Positions 46,901-55,853 of a DNA stretch of 64,000 bases are shown here, piece by piece. This DNA comes from Actinomyces ruminicola. GTDB taxonomy: Bacteria > Actinomycetota > Actinomycetes > Actinomycetales > Actinomycetaceae. Each line of letters starts with the position of its first letter. The stretch's first letter is position 1. Below the pieces are notes generated by a model. That model was not told where the DNA came from and ran no database searches. It saw only the letters and a list, made by a program, of their open reading frames with translations. Location of the stretch: positions 41,718 through 105,717 of the forward strand of contig NZ_FNIM01000002.1 in NCBI RefSeq assembly GCF_900103885.1, given 5' to 3'. A program made the position numbers and the translations under genes.

Positions 46901-47679
46901 CCCATGCCGCGCACCCCGAGGATGAGCTTGGGGCGGAAGCCGGAGCGGACCAGGGGGATGTACAGGATCAGCGCCTGCGCGGCGATGCCGAGCGTCGTCG
47001 TCGCCCCGATCAGGGCGATGCGGCCCGCATCCCAGATCCCCGGGTCCTGACCGGAGGTGTATCCGCCGTAAATGCGCAGGTAGGCCAGGATCGAGGCGAT
47101 CGAGATGACGTTGTTCAGCACCGGCGACCACATGTACGGCCCGAAGCTGGAGCGGGCGTTGAGCACCTGCCCCCACAGGGCGTACAGGCCGTAGAAGAAG
47201 ATCTGCGGCATGCACCAGAAGGCGAAGGCGAAGGCCAGCGGCTGCCAGCGGCCCAGGCCGGAGGCGTAGGCCATGATCACCAGCGGCGCGGCCACCGTCA
47301 GCAGCGCGGCCACGGCGGCGATCACCAGGGAGGCGGCCGTAAGCAGCCGGTTGACCAGCTCCTCCCCGTTGCGCTGCCGCAGCGCCCGCACGATCTGCGG
47401 TACCAGGATCGCGTTGAGAATCCCGCCGATCAGCAGGTTGTACAGCTGGGTCGGCACCGTGTTGGCGGTGTTGAAGGCGTCTGCTGCGCCGGAGGCGGTG
47501 GCGCCCAGGGCGGAGATCAGCAGCGCGTTGCGCACCAGCCCCAGGATGCGGGAGGTGAGCGTGCCCGCGGCCATGACCGCACTGGAACGGGCGATCGAGG
47601 GCGCGGGCCGCTCCGAACGCGACCGCTGCTCCCGCTCGACCGGGCCGTGGGTCCGGGACTGCGCCCCGTCCTGCTTCAT
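43936..47679 (-). CDS. murJ: Lipid II flippase MurJ fused to a pseudokinase and C-terminal sugar-binding-like domain
   Basis: 1247 residues. The MurJ/MviN MOP-family transporter (about 30-560, some 14 helices; MAAGTLTSRILGLVRNALL start) flips lipid II. A kinase-like domain follows at about 660-880. Its catalytic loop reads HHLNLAPESV instead of HRD..N, and DFG is SGIG, so it is a pseudokinase. After an Ala/Pro linker, one more transmembrane helix (about 1050-1070) leads to an outer beta-rich domain (about 1110-1247) resembling discoidin/galactose-binding folds. The same build is known for mycobacterial MviN, whose pseudokinase is phosphorylated by PknB and bound by FhaA. Overlaps the DUF6049 gene by 4 nt. 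Confidence 0.93.
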   Translation of the reverse strand: MKQDGAQSRTHGPVEREQRSRSERPAPSIARSSAVMAAGTLTSRILGLVRNALLISALGATASGAADAFNTANTVPTQLYNLLIGGILNAILVPQIVRALRQRNGEELVNRLLTAASLVIAAVAALLTVAAPLVIMAYASGLGRWQPLAFAFAFWCMPQIFFYGLYALWGQVLNARSSFGPYMWSPVLNNVISIASILAYLRIYGGYTSGQDPGIWDAGRIALIGATTTLGIAAQALILYIPLVRSGFRPKLILGVRGMGLGSMSKVALWALLGTGIVSLGDLAATNLGSRAVTAAESAAYADVIVPSTTMYANAQLVYMLPQSLITTSIITALFTRMSEKAAAGDREGVRDDLSLGLRSIAVFTVLFAAGIGTLAAPALQVFVPSLSLEQAGASAPILTVLAIGIVGQGIWFTMQRVMLAYADTKRLLIADTVVGLIPILVCLGAYLLAPANHWMVWAAVASATCQVAGFLILVPLIRRHLPDLDGPRVVGTYARLIVAALPAVLVGLGVRRLLGPTDGSLSGSRPVDALVTVLVAAVVMTVVYLAGARLLRVQELDVFFSPLSRIVTKVGRLLPGPVGRALVRAGRALAPTPTAPAGTEPEEALVLPPSFPPAVRPASAPSTPSIGFAPAAVWPADPARLAFNTQALPVVGGDLMADATPIGSGRYELLSTMPATLPRIVRHLGRDTILDRPVTVLMLTDATPHRREVLEAATRAVLVDDARIQRVYDVEAATPSFIVTEPMAGRTFASLVGTGLRAEQVRAIVGEAAQALDACSRRGLHHLNLAPESVRVRPDGTVQVSGIGVEAAALGLDARAAADPLAADRADAHALVELLYFGLTGRWPGKRAGLPTAPMAGGAPVPPSQLARTPEDVDAALDRLVARTWGDPAAAPTSAAEIASALAPWDVTALSGLAASATSPGPAPEPPSESEPATAGATTAALTSMAGGVLARLRRRSTARVADTAAVGADASAAATASVGAADEAPPTPAAIGAPAPVTAADRPSAPVEQAAPEPSAQADNRFAPDLAAEEDEQERAVNRTTTAVLIAVLVAVLVGVFLAVNNLLGLAGVKFQDDDIPAAKTVPTASAAAPAPEQQKPQEEQEPAATITPASAQALDPFGDNNEHPENAALVIDGATDQAWSSRYYYDASLAWKQGIGMEITLEQEAQVSGVDIHGTGTGGNVQVRATSAQDPTGGTLLAEGAFTEGTTSFEFEAASTQSIVLWVTDLPTAADGQYKLTISEITFK

Positions 47680-50078
47680 CTGCGCTCCCTGGGTGTAGCG
47701 GTGCGACGTCCCCGGCGCACGGTTCGGACGATGCCGGCGACGAGCAGGACCACCAGGACTCCGCCGAGGATGCGGGTGCCCACATTCTCCCAGTCGGCCC
47801 GCACCCGCAGATGGACCGTGGAGGGCGTGCCGACGTTCTCGCCGTCGTCGGAACGCAGCTGGATGGTCAGGTCGACGTCGCCGGAGCCGACGGCGGTCAC
47901 CGGCACGCTCGCCGTCGTCTGCCCGTGGGCCGGCACGGTGACGGTGACGTCGTCGGAGATCTGCAGGCGCGTGGAACTGGACTCCAGATGCACCGTGACC
48001 GTCACGTCCTGATCGAGGGAGGACACGATGCGCACCGGCAGGTCCGCGGCCGAGGCAATGAGGTTGATGGTGCTCGACGGCGCCGCCGCCAGGGCCTGGG
48101 TCACGGCCTCGCCGTGGGCGCGAGCCTGGTTGATCATGGTGGTGCAGGCGGCCTCGTCCGTGCGCCAGGCGGACGAGGTGCTCAGGGCGACCACGTCGGG
48201 GGACACTCCCAGGGCGCCGGCGGGATCACTCAGGATCGAGGCGACCGAGTCCAGGCGGGTGGCGGCCGCTCGCGCCGCCGACAGGGTCATCGCCGTCACC
48301 TCGCCCTCCCCGGTGGCGGAGTCCGGCAGCGCCACGCGCGCCGCCTCGGCCCCGGTGGTCGCGGAGTCGGCGGCCGAATCCAGCAGGGAGCCGAGATCCT
48401 GCGCCTGCGTCCAGGTGGAGTTGGTCAGGGCGGACAGGCGCTTGCGGAGCACCTCCGGGTCGGTGCGTGCGGCGTCCTCACGGGAGACGGCCACCACCAT
48501 GTCGCGGCTGACAGCCGGCGCCTGGCGGGTCAGGATGGCGGTCTCGCCGCGCAGCAGCTGGACGGCGTCGAGGTCGGACAGGTCCGCGTCCCCCTGGTCC
48601 GTGAGCAGGCTGCCGCCCGCCGCCGCGGAGAGCCGCTCCTCCGGGATGAGCACGGTGCGGCCGTCGAGCGTCATGGTGCCCGAGGGCGTGTAGGTCAGGT
48701 CCACGGCCACGGGCACATCACCGGGGGCGGCGACCACGGTGGTCACCGAGTCGGGCAGGAGGGCGAGCATGGCGCCGTCAAGGGCCCCCGCGGACCAGAC
48801 GACGGAAGTGCCGGCTCCGGCCTGCGCCGTAGCGGAGTCTGCCGCCCGTTCAAGGGCGGAGTCGATCAGGCCGTGCTCGCCCAGGTGCGCGAGGGCGCTC
48901 AGGTCGGCGTCGGCCCAGGGCAGTGCGACCACGTCGCCGGCCTCCAGGGCGGCGGCCAGGGCGTGCCGGAGCCGGTCGGCGTCGGTGCCATCCGGCTGCT
49001 CGGCCTCGGCGGCGGGGCTGGGCGAGGCGGTGGCCTGCGCGGTGGCGTCAAGGCCGAGTGCGGTGAGCAGGGCCGGGTCGACCGCCAGGACCACGCCGTC
49101 GTCGGCCAGCTCCAGCAGCCCGAGCACCCGCTCGCGCAGCGCGGCGAGTGTCTGGGCGGCGTCCGCATCCGAGCTGCGCGCCTGCGCGCGCCCGGAATCC
49201 GCGTTCGCGGTGTCTGAGCCGTCGGCGGTGTCGCCGGCGCCTTCGGCATTGCCTGTTGCGGAGCCCGCCGCGCCGGCAGCGGCCTCTGCGCCGTCCGGGT
49301 CGGTGGTGCCTCCCGCGGCAGCGCCGGCGGAGGCGCCCGCAGTCGGCGTTGCGGAGGCTGACGGGGCGGCGGCCCGCTCCTCCGGCGTGGCGGGAGTGGC
49401 GGCGGTCAAGGCCACCAGTTCCTCCGGTGACGCCGTCACGGGCACGAAGGCGGTTACCCGCGTGGGGCTGACCCGCACGCCCGGGTTCCACAGCAGGATG
49501 GTGCGGTCCTCGGTGAGCGTCGTATACCCCTGGGTGAGCGCCACCTGCACGCCGCGCGGTCCCCACTGCTCGGTGTCGGTAAGCGGCAGGTCGTCGGAGC
49601 TTACGGTCACCCTGAAGTCTCGCTCCGCCCCCGGCGCGATCTCCTCCTCCAGGGTCTGCAGGGCGACCGTCGCCAGCGGCGTGTCGTGCTCGTCGGCCAG
49701 CCAGGACGCCAGGCCCGTCGTCGTCATTTCGGTGCGCGACTGCATCTGCACCACCAGGGTGGCGTCCGTGAGCGCCTGGTCGGTGCCGTTGGTGATCGTG
49801 CCGGCGATGGTGACGTCCTCCCCGGTGCTCACGACCTCCGGCGCCAGGCTGTCCACGGTCAGGGTGACCTGCGCGGTGACCTCGTCGTCGGTGGAGACAT
49901 CCGCACCCCGAACGGCTGGGCCGGACCAGGCGTCACCCGCGGCCCCCGCGGCCGGAGCCGCGCCGGCCGGGGAGAGCATCAGCATGGCGACCAGGACGAG
50001 TGCCGACAGCAGCGCCGTCAGCAGCCGCCGGGCGGCGTGCGGAACCAGCGGGCGGCTCAGCGCCGGGGCGGGGCTCAC
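47676..50078 (-). CDS. DUF6049 family exported membrane protein
   Basis: 800 residues. N-terminal signal peptide (about 17-45, hydrophobic LLTALLSALVLVAMLML), a large extracytoplasmic part with two Ig-like beta-domains (about 65-170 and 680-760) and a low-complexity Ala/Gly/Ser/Thr stretch (about 225-300). One C-terminal transmembrane helix (about 765-785) with a basic end completes it. It corresponds by position to Rv3909. Function unknown. Constant location between the Nudix and murJ genes, with 4-nt overlaps on both sides, suggests a role in wall-precursor export. Confidence 0.87.
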   Translation of the reverse strand: MSPAPALSRPLVPHAARRLLTALLSALVLVAMLMLSPAGAAPAAGAAGDAWSGPAVRGADVSTDDEVTAQVTLTVDSLAPEVVSTGEDVTIAGTITNGTDQALTDATLVVQMQSRTEMTTTGLASWLADEHDTPLATVALQTLEEEIAPGAERDFRVTVSSDDLPLTDTEQWGPRGVQVALTQGYTTLTEDRTILLWNPGVRVSPTRVTAFVPVTASPEELVALTAATPATPEERAAAPSASATPTAGASAGAAAGGTTDPDGAEAAAGAAGSATGNAEGAGDTADGSDTANADSGRAQARSSDADAAQTLAALRERVLGLLELADDGVVLAVDPALLTALGLDATAQATASPSPAAEAEQPDGTDADRLRHALAAALEAGDVVALPWADADLSALAHLGEHGLIDSALERAADSATAQAGAGTSVVWSAGALDGAMLALLPDSVTTVVAAPGDVPVAVDLTYTPSGTMTLDGRTVLIPEERLSAAAGGSLLTDQGDADLSDLDAVQLLRGETAILTRQAPAVSRDMVVAVSREDAARTDPEVLRKRLSALTNSTWTQAQDLGSLLDSAADSATTGAEAARVALPDSATGEGEVTAMTLSAARAAATRLDSVASILSDPAGALGVSPDVVALSTSSAWRTDEAACTTMINQARAHGEAVTQALAAAPSSTINLIASAADLPVRIVSSLDQDVTVTVHLESSSTRLQISDDVTVTVPAHGQTTASVPVTAVGSGDVDLTIQLRSDDGENVGTPSTVHLRVRADWENVGTRILGGVLVVLLVAGIVRTVRRGRRTATPRERR

Positions 50079-50584
50079 CCGTCACCCACCAGAATCTCCC
50101 TGGCGGCGGCGACGATCCGGCGCTCATTGGGATAGGCCAGACGGCGGGCGACGTCGTCCAGGGTCACCCATTCGACTTCTTCCGCCTCATGGTCGGGATC
50201 GTTTTCGGTGGTGAGGACGCCCTCGAGCGCCTCCAGCAGGAAGTGGTGGACGACCTTGTGCACGCGGTGGTCCTCCCCGGCGAACCAGTAGTCCACGGTG
50301 GCCAGGTGCCGCAGCACCCGGCCGGTGATTCCGGTCTCCTCCGCGATCTCCCGCACGGCCGCCTCTTCGGCGGTCTCCTCGCCCTCCAGGTGCCCCTTGG
50401 GCAGGCACCACTCCAGGCGTCCCCCCCGATTCCGACGCGCGATCACGGCGGTTACGGCCCGTCCGTCCTGCACGTCGATGATCAGCCCGCCGGCGCTCGT
50501 CTCGTCGACCACGGGCAGCGAGCGCGTGGTCGTGCGCCGCGGCCGGCTGCCGGCGCGGGGCATACGTGAGCGGTGGGAGGACAT
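50075..50584 (-). CDS. Nudix hydrolase (MutT4-like)
   Basis: 169-residue cytosolic enzyme. The Nudix box spans residues 64-86, from GHLEGEE to REIAEETGI, with all expected Gly, Glu and Arg positions. A basic N-terminal extension precedes it. It hydrolyses nucleoside diphosphate derivatives; the substrate is unknown. It starts a tight operon with the DUF6049 gene and murJ (4-nt overlaps) and is divergent from pcnA, the same arrangement as Rv3908/Rv3907c. Confidence 0.9.
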   Translation of the reverse strand: MSSHRSRMPRAGSRPRRTTTRSLPVVDETSAGGLIIDVQDGRAVTAVIARRNRGGRLEWCLPKGHLEGEETAEEAAVREIAEETGITGRVLRHLATVDYWFAGEDHRVHKVVHHFLLEALEGVLTTENDPDHEAEEVEWVTLDDVARRLAYPNERRIVAAAREILVGDG

Positions 50585-50650
50585 GGGGACACTCTAGGCG
50601 GTCCACCCGGGGGTCGGCTCGCTTGCGTTGCGCGTGGCAGGCTTAGGCCG

Positions 50651-52177
50651 ATGACTGACCGCCCCACCGCCCCCGCCACCATGTCCGCCGCCCGCCCGGA
50701 GCGCCGTGCCCTCACCGCCGTCGTCCCGGATGAGCGTCCCGATGCCGACGGCCTGACCCCCACCGCCCGCCGGGCGCTGCGCGACCTGCCGGCCTCGCTG
50801 CATGAGCTGGGCCGCCGGTTCGCCGACGCCGGATACGAGCTCGCGCTGGTAGGTGGACCCGTGCGCGACGCCTTCCTCGGCGTCGTGCCGCACGACCTGG
50901 ACTGCGCCACCTCCGCCCGCCCCGAGCAGACCGAGGCGATCATGCGGGAGTGGGGCGACGCCTGCTGGGACGTCGGCAAGGCCTTCGGCACCATCGGTGC
51001 GCGCAAGGGCGACGACATCGTCGAGGTCACCACCTACCGCACCGAGGAGTACGAGTCGGGCTCCCGCAAGCCCGCCGTCGCCTACGGAGACAGCCTTGTG
51101 GGCGACCTCACGCGCCGCGACTTCACCGTCAACGCCATGGCACTGCGGCTGCCGGAGCTGCAGCTGGTCGACCCGCACGGCGGCTTCGACGACCTGCTCG
51201 CAGGCGTGCTGCGCACCCCGGTGACCGCCGAGCAGTCCTTCGACGACGATCCCCTGCGCATCATGCGGGCCGCCCGCTTCGCCGCCCAGCTGGGATTCGA
51301 CGTCGAGCCCGACGTGCTGGACGCCATGAGCGACATGGCCTCGCGCCTGGAGATCGTCTCCGCCGAACGGGTGCGGGCCGAGTTCGAGCGCCTGCTGCTG
51401 GCGCCCTGGCCGCGCCGGGGGCTGGAGCTCATGGTGCACACCGGGGTGGCCGATGTGGTCCTGCCCGAGCTGGCCGCCCTGCAGGAGACGGTCGACGAGC
51501 ACAAGCGCCACAAGGACGTCTATGAGCACACCCTGACGGTGCTGGAGCAGGCCATCGACCTGGAGACCGGCCCCGACGGGCCCGTGCCCGGACCCGACCT
51601 GACGCTGCGGCTGGCCGCGATCTTCCACGACATCGGCAAGCCCGCCACCCGCCGCTTCCTGCGCGACGGCACCGTCACCTTCCACGGGCACGACCACGTC
51701 GGGGCCCGCATGACCGCCAAGCGCATGCGCAAGCTGCGCTTCGACAAGCAGACCATCAAGGACGTCTCCCGGCTGGTGGAGCTGCACCTGCGCTTCCACG
51801 GCTACGCCGACGCCGCCTGGTCCGACTCGGCCGTGCGCCGCTACGTGGCCGACGCCGGGCCCCTCCTGGAGCGCCTGCACCGGCTGACCCGCGCCGACGT
51901 GACCACCCGCAACAAGCGCAAGGCCCACATGCTCGACGCCGCCTACGACGACCTGGAGCGGAGGATCGCGCAGCTGCGTGAGGAGGAGGAGCTGGCCGCC
52001 ATCCGCCCCGACCTGGACGGCAAGCAGATCATGGCCGAGCTCGGCGTCGGGCCGGGGCCGGTGGTCGGTGAGGCCTACCGCTTCCTCATGGACCTGCGCA
52101 TGGAGAAGGGGCCCATCGGCGAGGACCTGGCCCGCCAGGCGCTGCACTCCTGGTGGGCGGCGCGCGGCGGGCGGTAG
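50651..52177 (+). CDS. pcnA: CCA tRNA nucleotidyltransferase
   Basis: 508-residue class II nucleotidyltransferase that adds or repairs the 3' CCA end. The head domain has [10 protein letters not shown] (68-77), metal aspartates in DLDCATSA (Asp82, Asp84) and [13 protein letters not shown]-terminal HD domain follows ([10 protein letters not shown] and the FHGHDHVGA loop), as in actinobacterial and gamma-proteobacterial enzymes. ATG 50651 is chosen; the earlier frame is antisense to the Nudix gene. Two of the three tRNA genes here lack encoded CCA and would need this enzyme. Confidence 0.93.
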   Translation: MTDRPTAPATMSAARPERRALTAVVPDERPDADGLTPTARRALRDLPASLHELGRRFADAGYELALVGGPVRDAFLGVVPHDLDCATSARPEQTEAIMREWGDACWDVGKAFGTIGARKGDDIVEVTTYRTEEYESGSRKPAVAYGDSLVGDLTRRDFTVNAMALRLPELQLVDPHGGFDDLLAGVLRTPVTAEQSFDDDPLRIMRAARFAAQLGFDVEPDVLDAMSDMASRLEIVSAERVRAEFERLLLAPWPRRGLELMVHTGVADVVLPELAALQETVDEHKRHKDVYEHTLTVLEQAIDLETGPDGPVPGPDLTLRLAAIFHDIGKPATRRFLRDGTVTFHGHDHVGARMTAKRMRKLRFDKQTIKDVSRLVELHLRFHGYADAAWSDSAVRRYVADAGPLLERLHRLTRADVTTRNKRKAHMLDAAYDDLERRIAQLREEEELAAIRPDLDGKQIMAELGVGPGPVVGEAYRFLMDLRMEKGPIGEDLARQALHSWWAARGGR

Positions 52178-52229
52178 GCGGCGTCGGCGCGGAGCACGGC
52201 GGCGGTGACCCCCGCCGTCGGCGGCCCCG

Positions 52230-52322
52230 TCTACTACGCCACTTCGGCGTTGGGTACGCCGGTTAGCGGTCGGTTGTATGGCTGTAGGTGGCGGAGTAGA
52301 CGGCTAAGTGGCGTACCCAACG
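52230..52322. repeat. TACGCC palindromic repeat, copy A (divergent)
   Basis: Contains CTACTACGCCACTTCGGCG followed by CGTTGGGTACGCC (52248-52260), whose exact complement is at 52310-52322, plus TACGCCACTT matched by AAGTGGCGTA. The left 35 bp are nearly identical to copies B and C; the middle and right differ. It lies between pcnA and the transporter gene. Confidence 0.7.
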
Positions 52323-52363
52323 ATTCTCGATGCTCACCCGCGGGCGTCGCGAGTCCGGGATGG

Positions 52364-53953
52364 CTACAGATTCAGGCCGAACACCGGGACGATCAGGCCC
52401 ATGACGGCCGCTGTCACCAGCACCATGCCGGTGATGTTGAGCCAGATGCCGGCCTTGACCATGTCCCCCATCTGCACGTGCCCCGATCCGTAGGCGACGG
52501 CGTTGGGCGGCGTGGCCACGGGCAGCATGAAGGCGAAGGTGGCGGACAGCGCGACCGGGGCGGTCAGGAGCAGGATGTTCACGGGTGTCTGCTGGGTCAG
52601 ACCAATCCCAACGGCGACTCCGCCCATGATGGGCAGAAAGGCCGCTGCGGTGGCGGTGTTGGAGGTCAGCTCGGTCAGCACGATCACCAGCAGGGCGACG
52701 GCGGCGACCAGTAGGGTCGTGGGCAGCACCTGCATGCCCTTGGCCTGCTCTCCTATCCAGAGGGACAACCCGAGCCGGGAGAACATGGAGGACAGAGACA
52801 GGCCGCCCCCAAAGAGCAGCAGCACGTCCCAGGGCAGCATCTTGGCGGTGTTCCAGTCCAGCAGGCGGGTTCCCAGGGAGTGGTTCCCCGGAAGCAGGAA
52901 CAGCACTGCGGCGGTGATCATCGCGATCAGGGCGTCGGAGACATTGAGCGCTGAGCCGGTCATCTCCAGGAGGGTTGGAACCAGTACCCAGGCGGCAGCA
53001 GCGGATACGAAGACGACGCCGACGCGTACCTCGCAGCCGCTCATGGGGCCTAGGCTGCGCCACTCCTCCTCGATGACCTCCCGGCCGCCGGGGATGTCAT
53101 CGATTTCGGGGCGGAACAGGACGAAGGCCAATAGCCACCAGGCCACCGCCATCAAGATGACGGCCAAGGGCACGCCTACGAGCATCCACTGCCCGAAGCC
53201 GATCTGGATGTCGTGCGTCTCCGACAGGTAGGCCACCAGTAGTGCGTTGGGCGGTGTTCCGATGATCGTTCCCACCGATCCGATAGAGGCGGAGTAGGCG
53301 ATGCCGAGCATCAGGGCGGTGGAGAAACGTCGCACCTCCGCTGGGGCGCCGACCAGCGAGGACACCAGGCCCAGCACGGACATTCCGATCGGCAGCATGA
53401 GTACGGCGGTGGCGGTGTTGGACACCCACATGGACAGAAAGCCGGTGGCGATCATGAAGCCCAGGATGAGGGCGCGGGGACGGGTGCCCACCCGCAGCAC
53501 CACCCACAGGGCGATGCGACGGTGCAGGTTCCATTTCTGCATGGCCAGGGCGAGCATGAATCCGCCCATGAACAGGAAGATGGTGTCGGAAGCGTAGGGG
53601 GCGGCGACCTCCTTGAAGTCGGCCACTTGGAGGGCCGGGAAGATCACCAGTGGCAGCAGGGCGGTGGCGGCCAGTGGAATGGCCTCGGTCATCCACCACA
53701 GGCCCAGCAGTACTGCGGCGGCGGCGACGGTACGCAGACCGGTGTCGGTGAAGACGGCGTCATCTCCCGCCGCTGCCGCAGCGGCGTTGACCTGGTCGAC
53801 GGCACCGCCGGGGAACAGGATGTAGACGAGAGCGGCAAGGGCCGGGCCGAGAACGAGGCCGATGCCGCGGCGGCGCCTGACTGCGGTCGAGATGGGATGT
53901 TCCGAGAAGGCGCGTACGGCTGAGGCTGACGTGTGGTTTGGAGGCGAACTCAT
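52364..53953 (-). CDS. SLC13 (DASS) family anion:sodium symporter
   Basis: 529-residue polytopic transporter with about 11-12 helices. The two substrate/sodium-binding SNT signatures are present as VSNTATAVLMLPIG and TSNTATAAAFLPIM, plus the WWMTEAIPLAATALLP start of the first repeat. The family carries dicarboxylates, citrate or sulfate; which anion is not decidable. ATG 53953, with an AGAGG site, is preferred over the GTG three codons earlier. It stands alone among repeat elements. Confidence 0.9.
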   Translation of the reverse strand: MSSPPNHTSASAVRAFSEHPISTAVRRRRGIGLVLGPALAALVYILFPGGAVDQVNAAAAAAGDDAVFTDTGLRTVAAAAVLLGLWWMTEAIPLAATALLPLVIFPALQVADFKEVAAPYASDTIFLFMGGFMLALAMQKWNLHRRIALWVVLRVGTRPRALILGFMIATGFLSMWVSNTATAVLMLPIGMSVLGLVSSLVGAPAEVRRFSTALMLGIAYSASIGSVGTIIGTPPNALLVAYLSETHDIQIGFGQWMLVGVPLAVILMAVAWWLLAFVLFRPEIDDIPGGREVIEEEWRSLGPMSGCEVRVGVVFVSAAAAWVLVPTLLEMTGSALNVSDALIAMITAAVLFLLPGNHSLGTRLLDWNTAKMLPWDVLLLFGGGLSLSSMFSRLGLSLWIGEQAKGMQVLPTTLLVAAVALLVIVLTELTSNTATAAAFLPIMGGVAVGIGLTQQTPVNILLLTAPVALSATFAFMLPVATPPNAVAYGSGHVQMGDMVKAGIWLNITGMVLVTAAVMGLIVPVFGLNL

Positions 53954-54208
53954 GAGATGCACCTCTTCGTGCGAAGAACACCAGCCGTGACAGTCTAGTT
54001 CTTTTTCACGGATTCCACCAGTGTTTAGTTGGGATTGGGAAATGACGTGATTGCAGCGGTTCGTTAGGTGTCATGCTTCCGATTGCCGACCTAGAGCTGC
54101 GGCATTCTCAGCCGGCGAGGCCGGAGCCATCACGGCCAGGCGACTTGGGGTGAGGTCTATCCGGTGCACAGCCGGGGTCGGGGAGGGGCCGGGAATTGGG
54201 TGCACGCG

Positions 54209-54324
54209 GCGACTACTACGCCACTTCGGCGTTGGGTACGCCGGTTGGCGGTTGATTACGCCGGGTACAGCCGCACAAGCAACCGCTAAGTGGCGTAGTA
54301 GACCCCGAACCGGCGTAGTAGACG
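54209..54324. repeat. 116-bp palindromic repeat, copy B
   Basis: 116-bp unit differing from copy C (55624-55739) at only four positions. Outer arms CTACTACGCCACTT and AAGTGGCGTAGTAG are perfectly complementary; GTACGCC/GGCGTA motifs recur inside. It lies upstream of the AbiEi-like gene, with copy C downstream in the same orientation. The neighbouring non-coding stretches 53954-54208 and 54325-54534 hold nothing else recognised. Confidence 0.8.
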
Positions 54325-54534
54325 AGCTGACAGGTGTGGTCCGGCTCGATGCTTGCGGGTTGGGAGGCGGGACGCCACCGAGCGTGCTGCCAAGGATGTG
54401 GCGGTGGCGATAACCAGGCTGCTAAGTGATCGGCCGTCGCCACCGGCGTCCACAGGCAGCGTTCGCGACACCCCAATCCACAGGGCTCGCGAGGCCAGGT
54501 GGCGGAGACGTCGGTCCGAGACGATTCTGCTGGT

Positions 54535-55566
54535 ATGCAGTCCTACCCGACCCCGCCCGAGCGTCCACGCATGCTGTTCACGTCCGACCGCTCTGACTGC
54601 GGCCTGGCGGGACGCCATGATCTTGTGCGGGTCGCCCGCGGCAGCTACATGGTCGCGCCCGCAGCGGACACGCCGCAATGGCGCATCAAACAGCTGGTCA
54701 CACTGGCGCGCTGCGAGGCCGCGCTGCGAGCCTCGCCGTCGGCAATCTCCCTGACCCACGAGGCTGCGGCGGTGGTGCTGGGTCTGCCCATTCTGGAGCC
54801 CGATCCCGGCATTCGCCTGGCGGTGTCCAGCAAGAGGTCTCGCGGTGTCGTCACTCTTCCGGCTGTCGTGTACGGAACGCCGGAGGGAAGCCGCGGTGGG
54901 CGTTCGGTGGCCTTGCGGCGCTCCACGATCGGACCGGCTCCGGAGGAGGTGGTCAATGTGGGTGGCCTGCGGGTGACGACCCCGCTGCGTACCGCCATGG
55001 ACTGCGCCTTCGATCTGCCGGTACGTGAGTCGTTGCCGGTGGTGGATGCCGCCCTGCGGGTGGTGTGCCGGCCCGATCGCTTCAACCGGCGCTGCTATGG
55101 GGAGATGGAGATTGACGCGGCGCGCGAGCGGCTGGCGCAGATGGTGGAGAGCCAGGGGCGGCGCAACGGCAAGCGGCGCGCCAGGATTGCGGTGGAGCTC
55201 GCGGACCCCTTCGCGGAGTCGCCGGGTGAGAGCGTGCTGCGCTGGGCGGTCGACGTCGCCGGGTTGCCCGAGCCGGTGACGCAACGGCGCTGGATCGGTG
55301 ACGACGAGCGCGAGTACTTTCTCGACCTGGCCGTGGAGAGTGCCATGATCGACCTGGAGTTCGACGGCTACGGCAAGTTGGCGACGGCGGCGGATGTGCG
55401 CGCGGAGAAGCGGCGGGAGATGGTGCTGCGTCGCGGCGGGTGGACGGTGCACCGCTTCGAGTGGCGGGAGCTGCTGGACCCTGAACGCCTGGTACGGCGG
55501 GTCGAGAGTCTGTTTCCGCCTGCGACCCTGCGCGAGACCCGACGTCGTCGCGACCTGTGGCTGTAG
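54535..55566 (+). CDS. AbiEi-like/DUF559 protein
   Basis: 343 residues. The N-terminal part resembles the winged-helix start of AbiEi-type proteins: a DLVRVARGSYM segment, then ISLTHEAAAVVLGLP and LRTAMDCAF. The C-terminal 100 residues look like DUF559, a Vsr/restriction-endonuclease-like fold, with DLAVESAMIDLEFDGYGK and RREMVLRRGGWTVHRFEW; the acidic residues and Glu-Lys could form a nuclease site. Such proteins are frequent orphan accessory genes in actinobacteria, often called type IV antitoxin-like, without proven function. No toxin partner adjoins. The frame opens at GTG 54499; ATG 54535 is preferred. Flanked by near-identical 116-bp repeats. Confidence 0.72.
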   Translation: MQSYPTPPERPRMLFTSDRSDCGLAGRHDLVRVARGSYMVAPAADTPQWRIKQLVTLARCEAALRASPSAISLTHEAAAVVLGLPILEPDPGIRLAVSSKRSRGVVTLPAVVYGTPEGSRGGRSVALRRSTIGPAPEEVVNVGGLRVTTPLRTAMDCAFDLPVRESLPVVDAALRVVCRPDRFNRRCYGEMEIDAARERLAQMVESQGRRNGKRRARIAVELADPFAESPGESVLRWAVDVAGLPEPVTQRRWIGDDEREYFLDLAVESAMIDLEFDGYGKLATAADVRAEKRREMVLRRGGWTVHRFEWRELLDPERLVRRVESLFPPATLRETRRRRDLWL

Positions 55567-55623
55567 GGGTGCGGCTCGGGACGGTGTCCTGCTCCGGCGA
55601 GGGACGCGCGCCGGGCGCCCGTG

Positions 55624-55739
55624 GCGACTACTACGCCACTTCGGCGTTGGGTACGCCGGTTAGCGGTTGATGACGCTGGGTACAGCCGCACAAGCAACCG
55701 CTAAGTGGCGTAGTAGACCCCGAACCGGCGTAGTCGACG
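55624..55739. repeat. 116-bp palindromic repeat, copy C
   Basis: Same orientation and length as copy B, with 112 of 116 positions identical, 57 bp downstream of the AbiEi-like gene. Direct flanking copies could mark a gain/loss unit by homologous recombination of about 1.4 kb. Confidence 0.8.
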
Positions 55740-55853
55740 CCTTCCGGGGGGTGCGTGCAGACCGCCGTCGTGCCGAACCGGACAGGGAAGATGGATAGAG
55801 CTACCCGCCTGCGCGCGCGGACAGCGGCGAGGCGATCTCGCTACAGTGTTTTC

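Noticed and set aside
54499-54534. GTG 54499 as start of the AbiEi-like protein
   Set aside because: The extra 12 residues add no conserved sequence, and ATG 54535 gives a start more typical of the family; not fully excluded.
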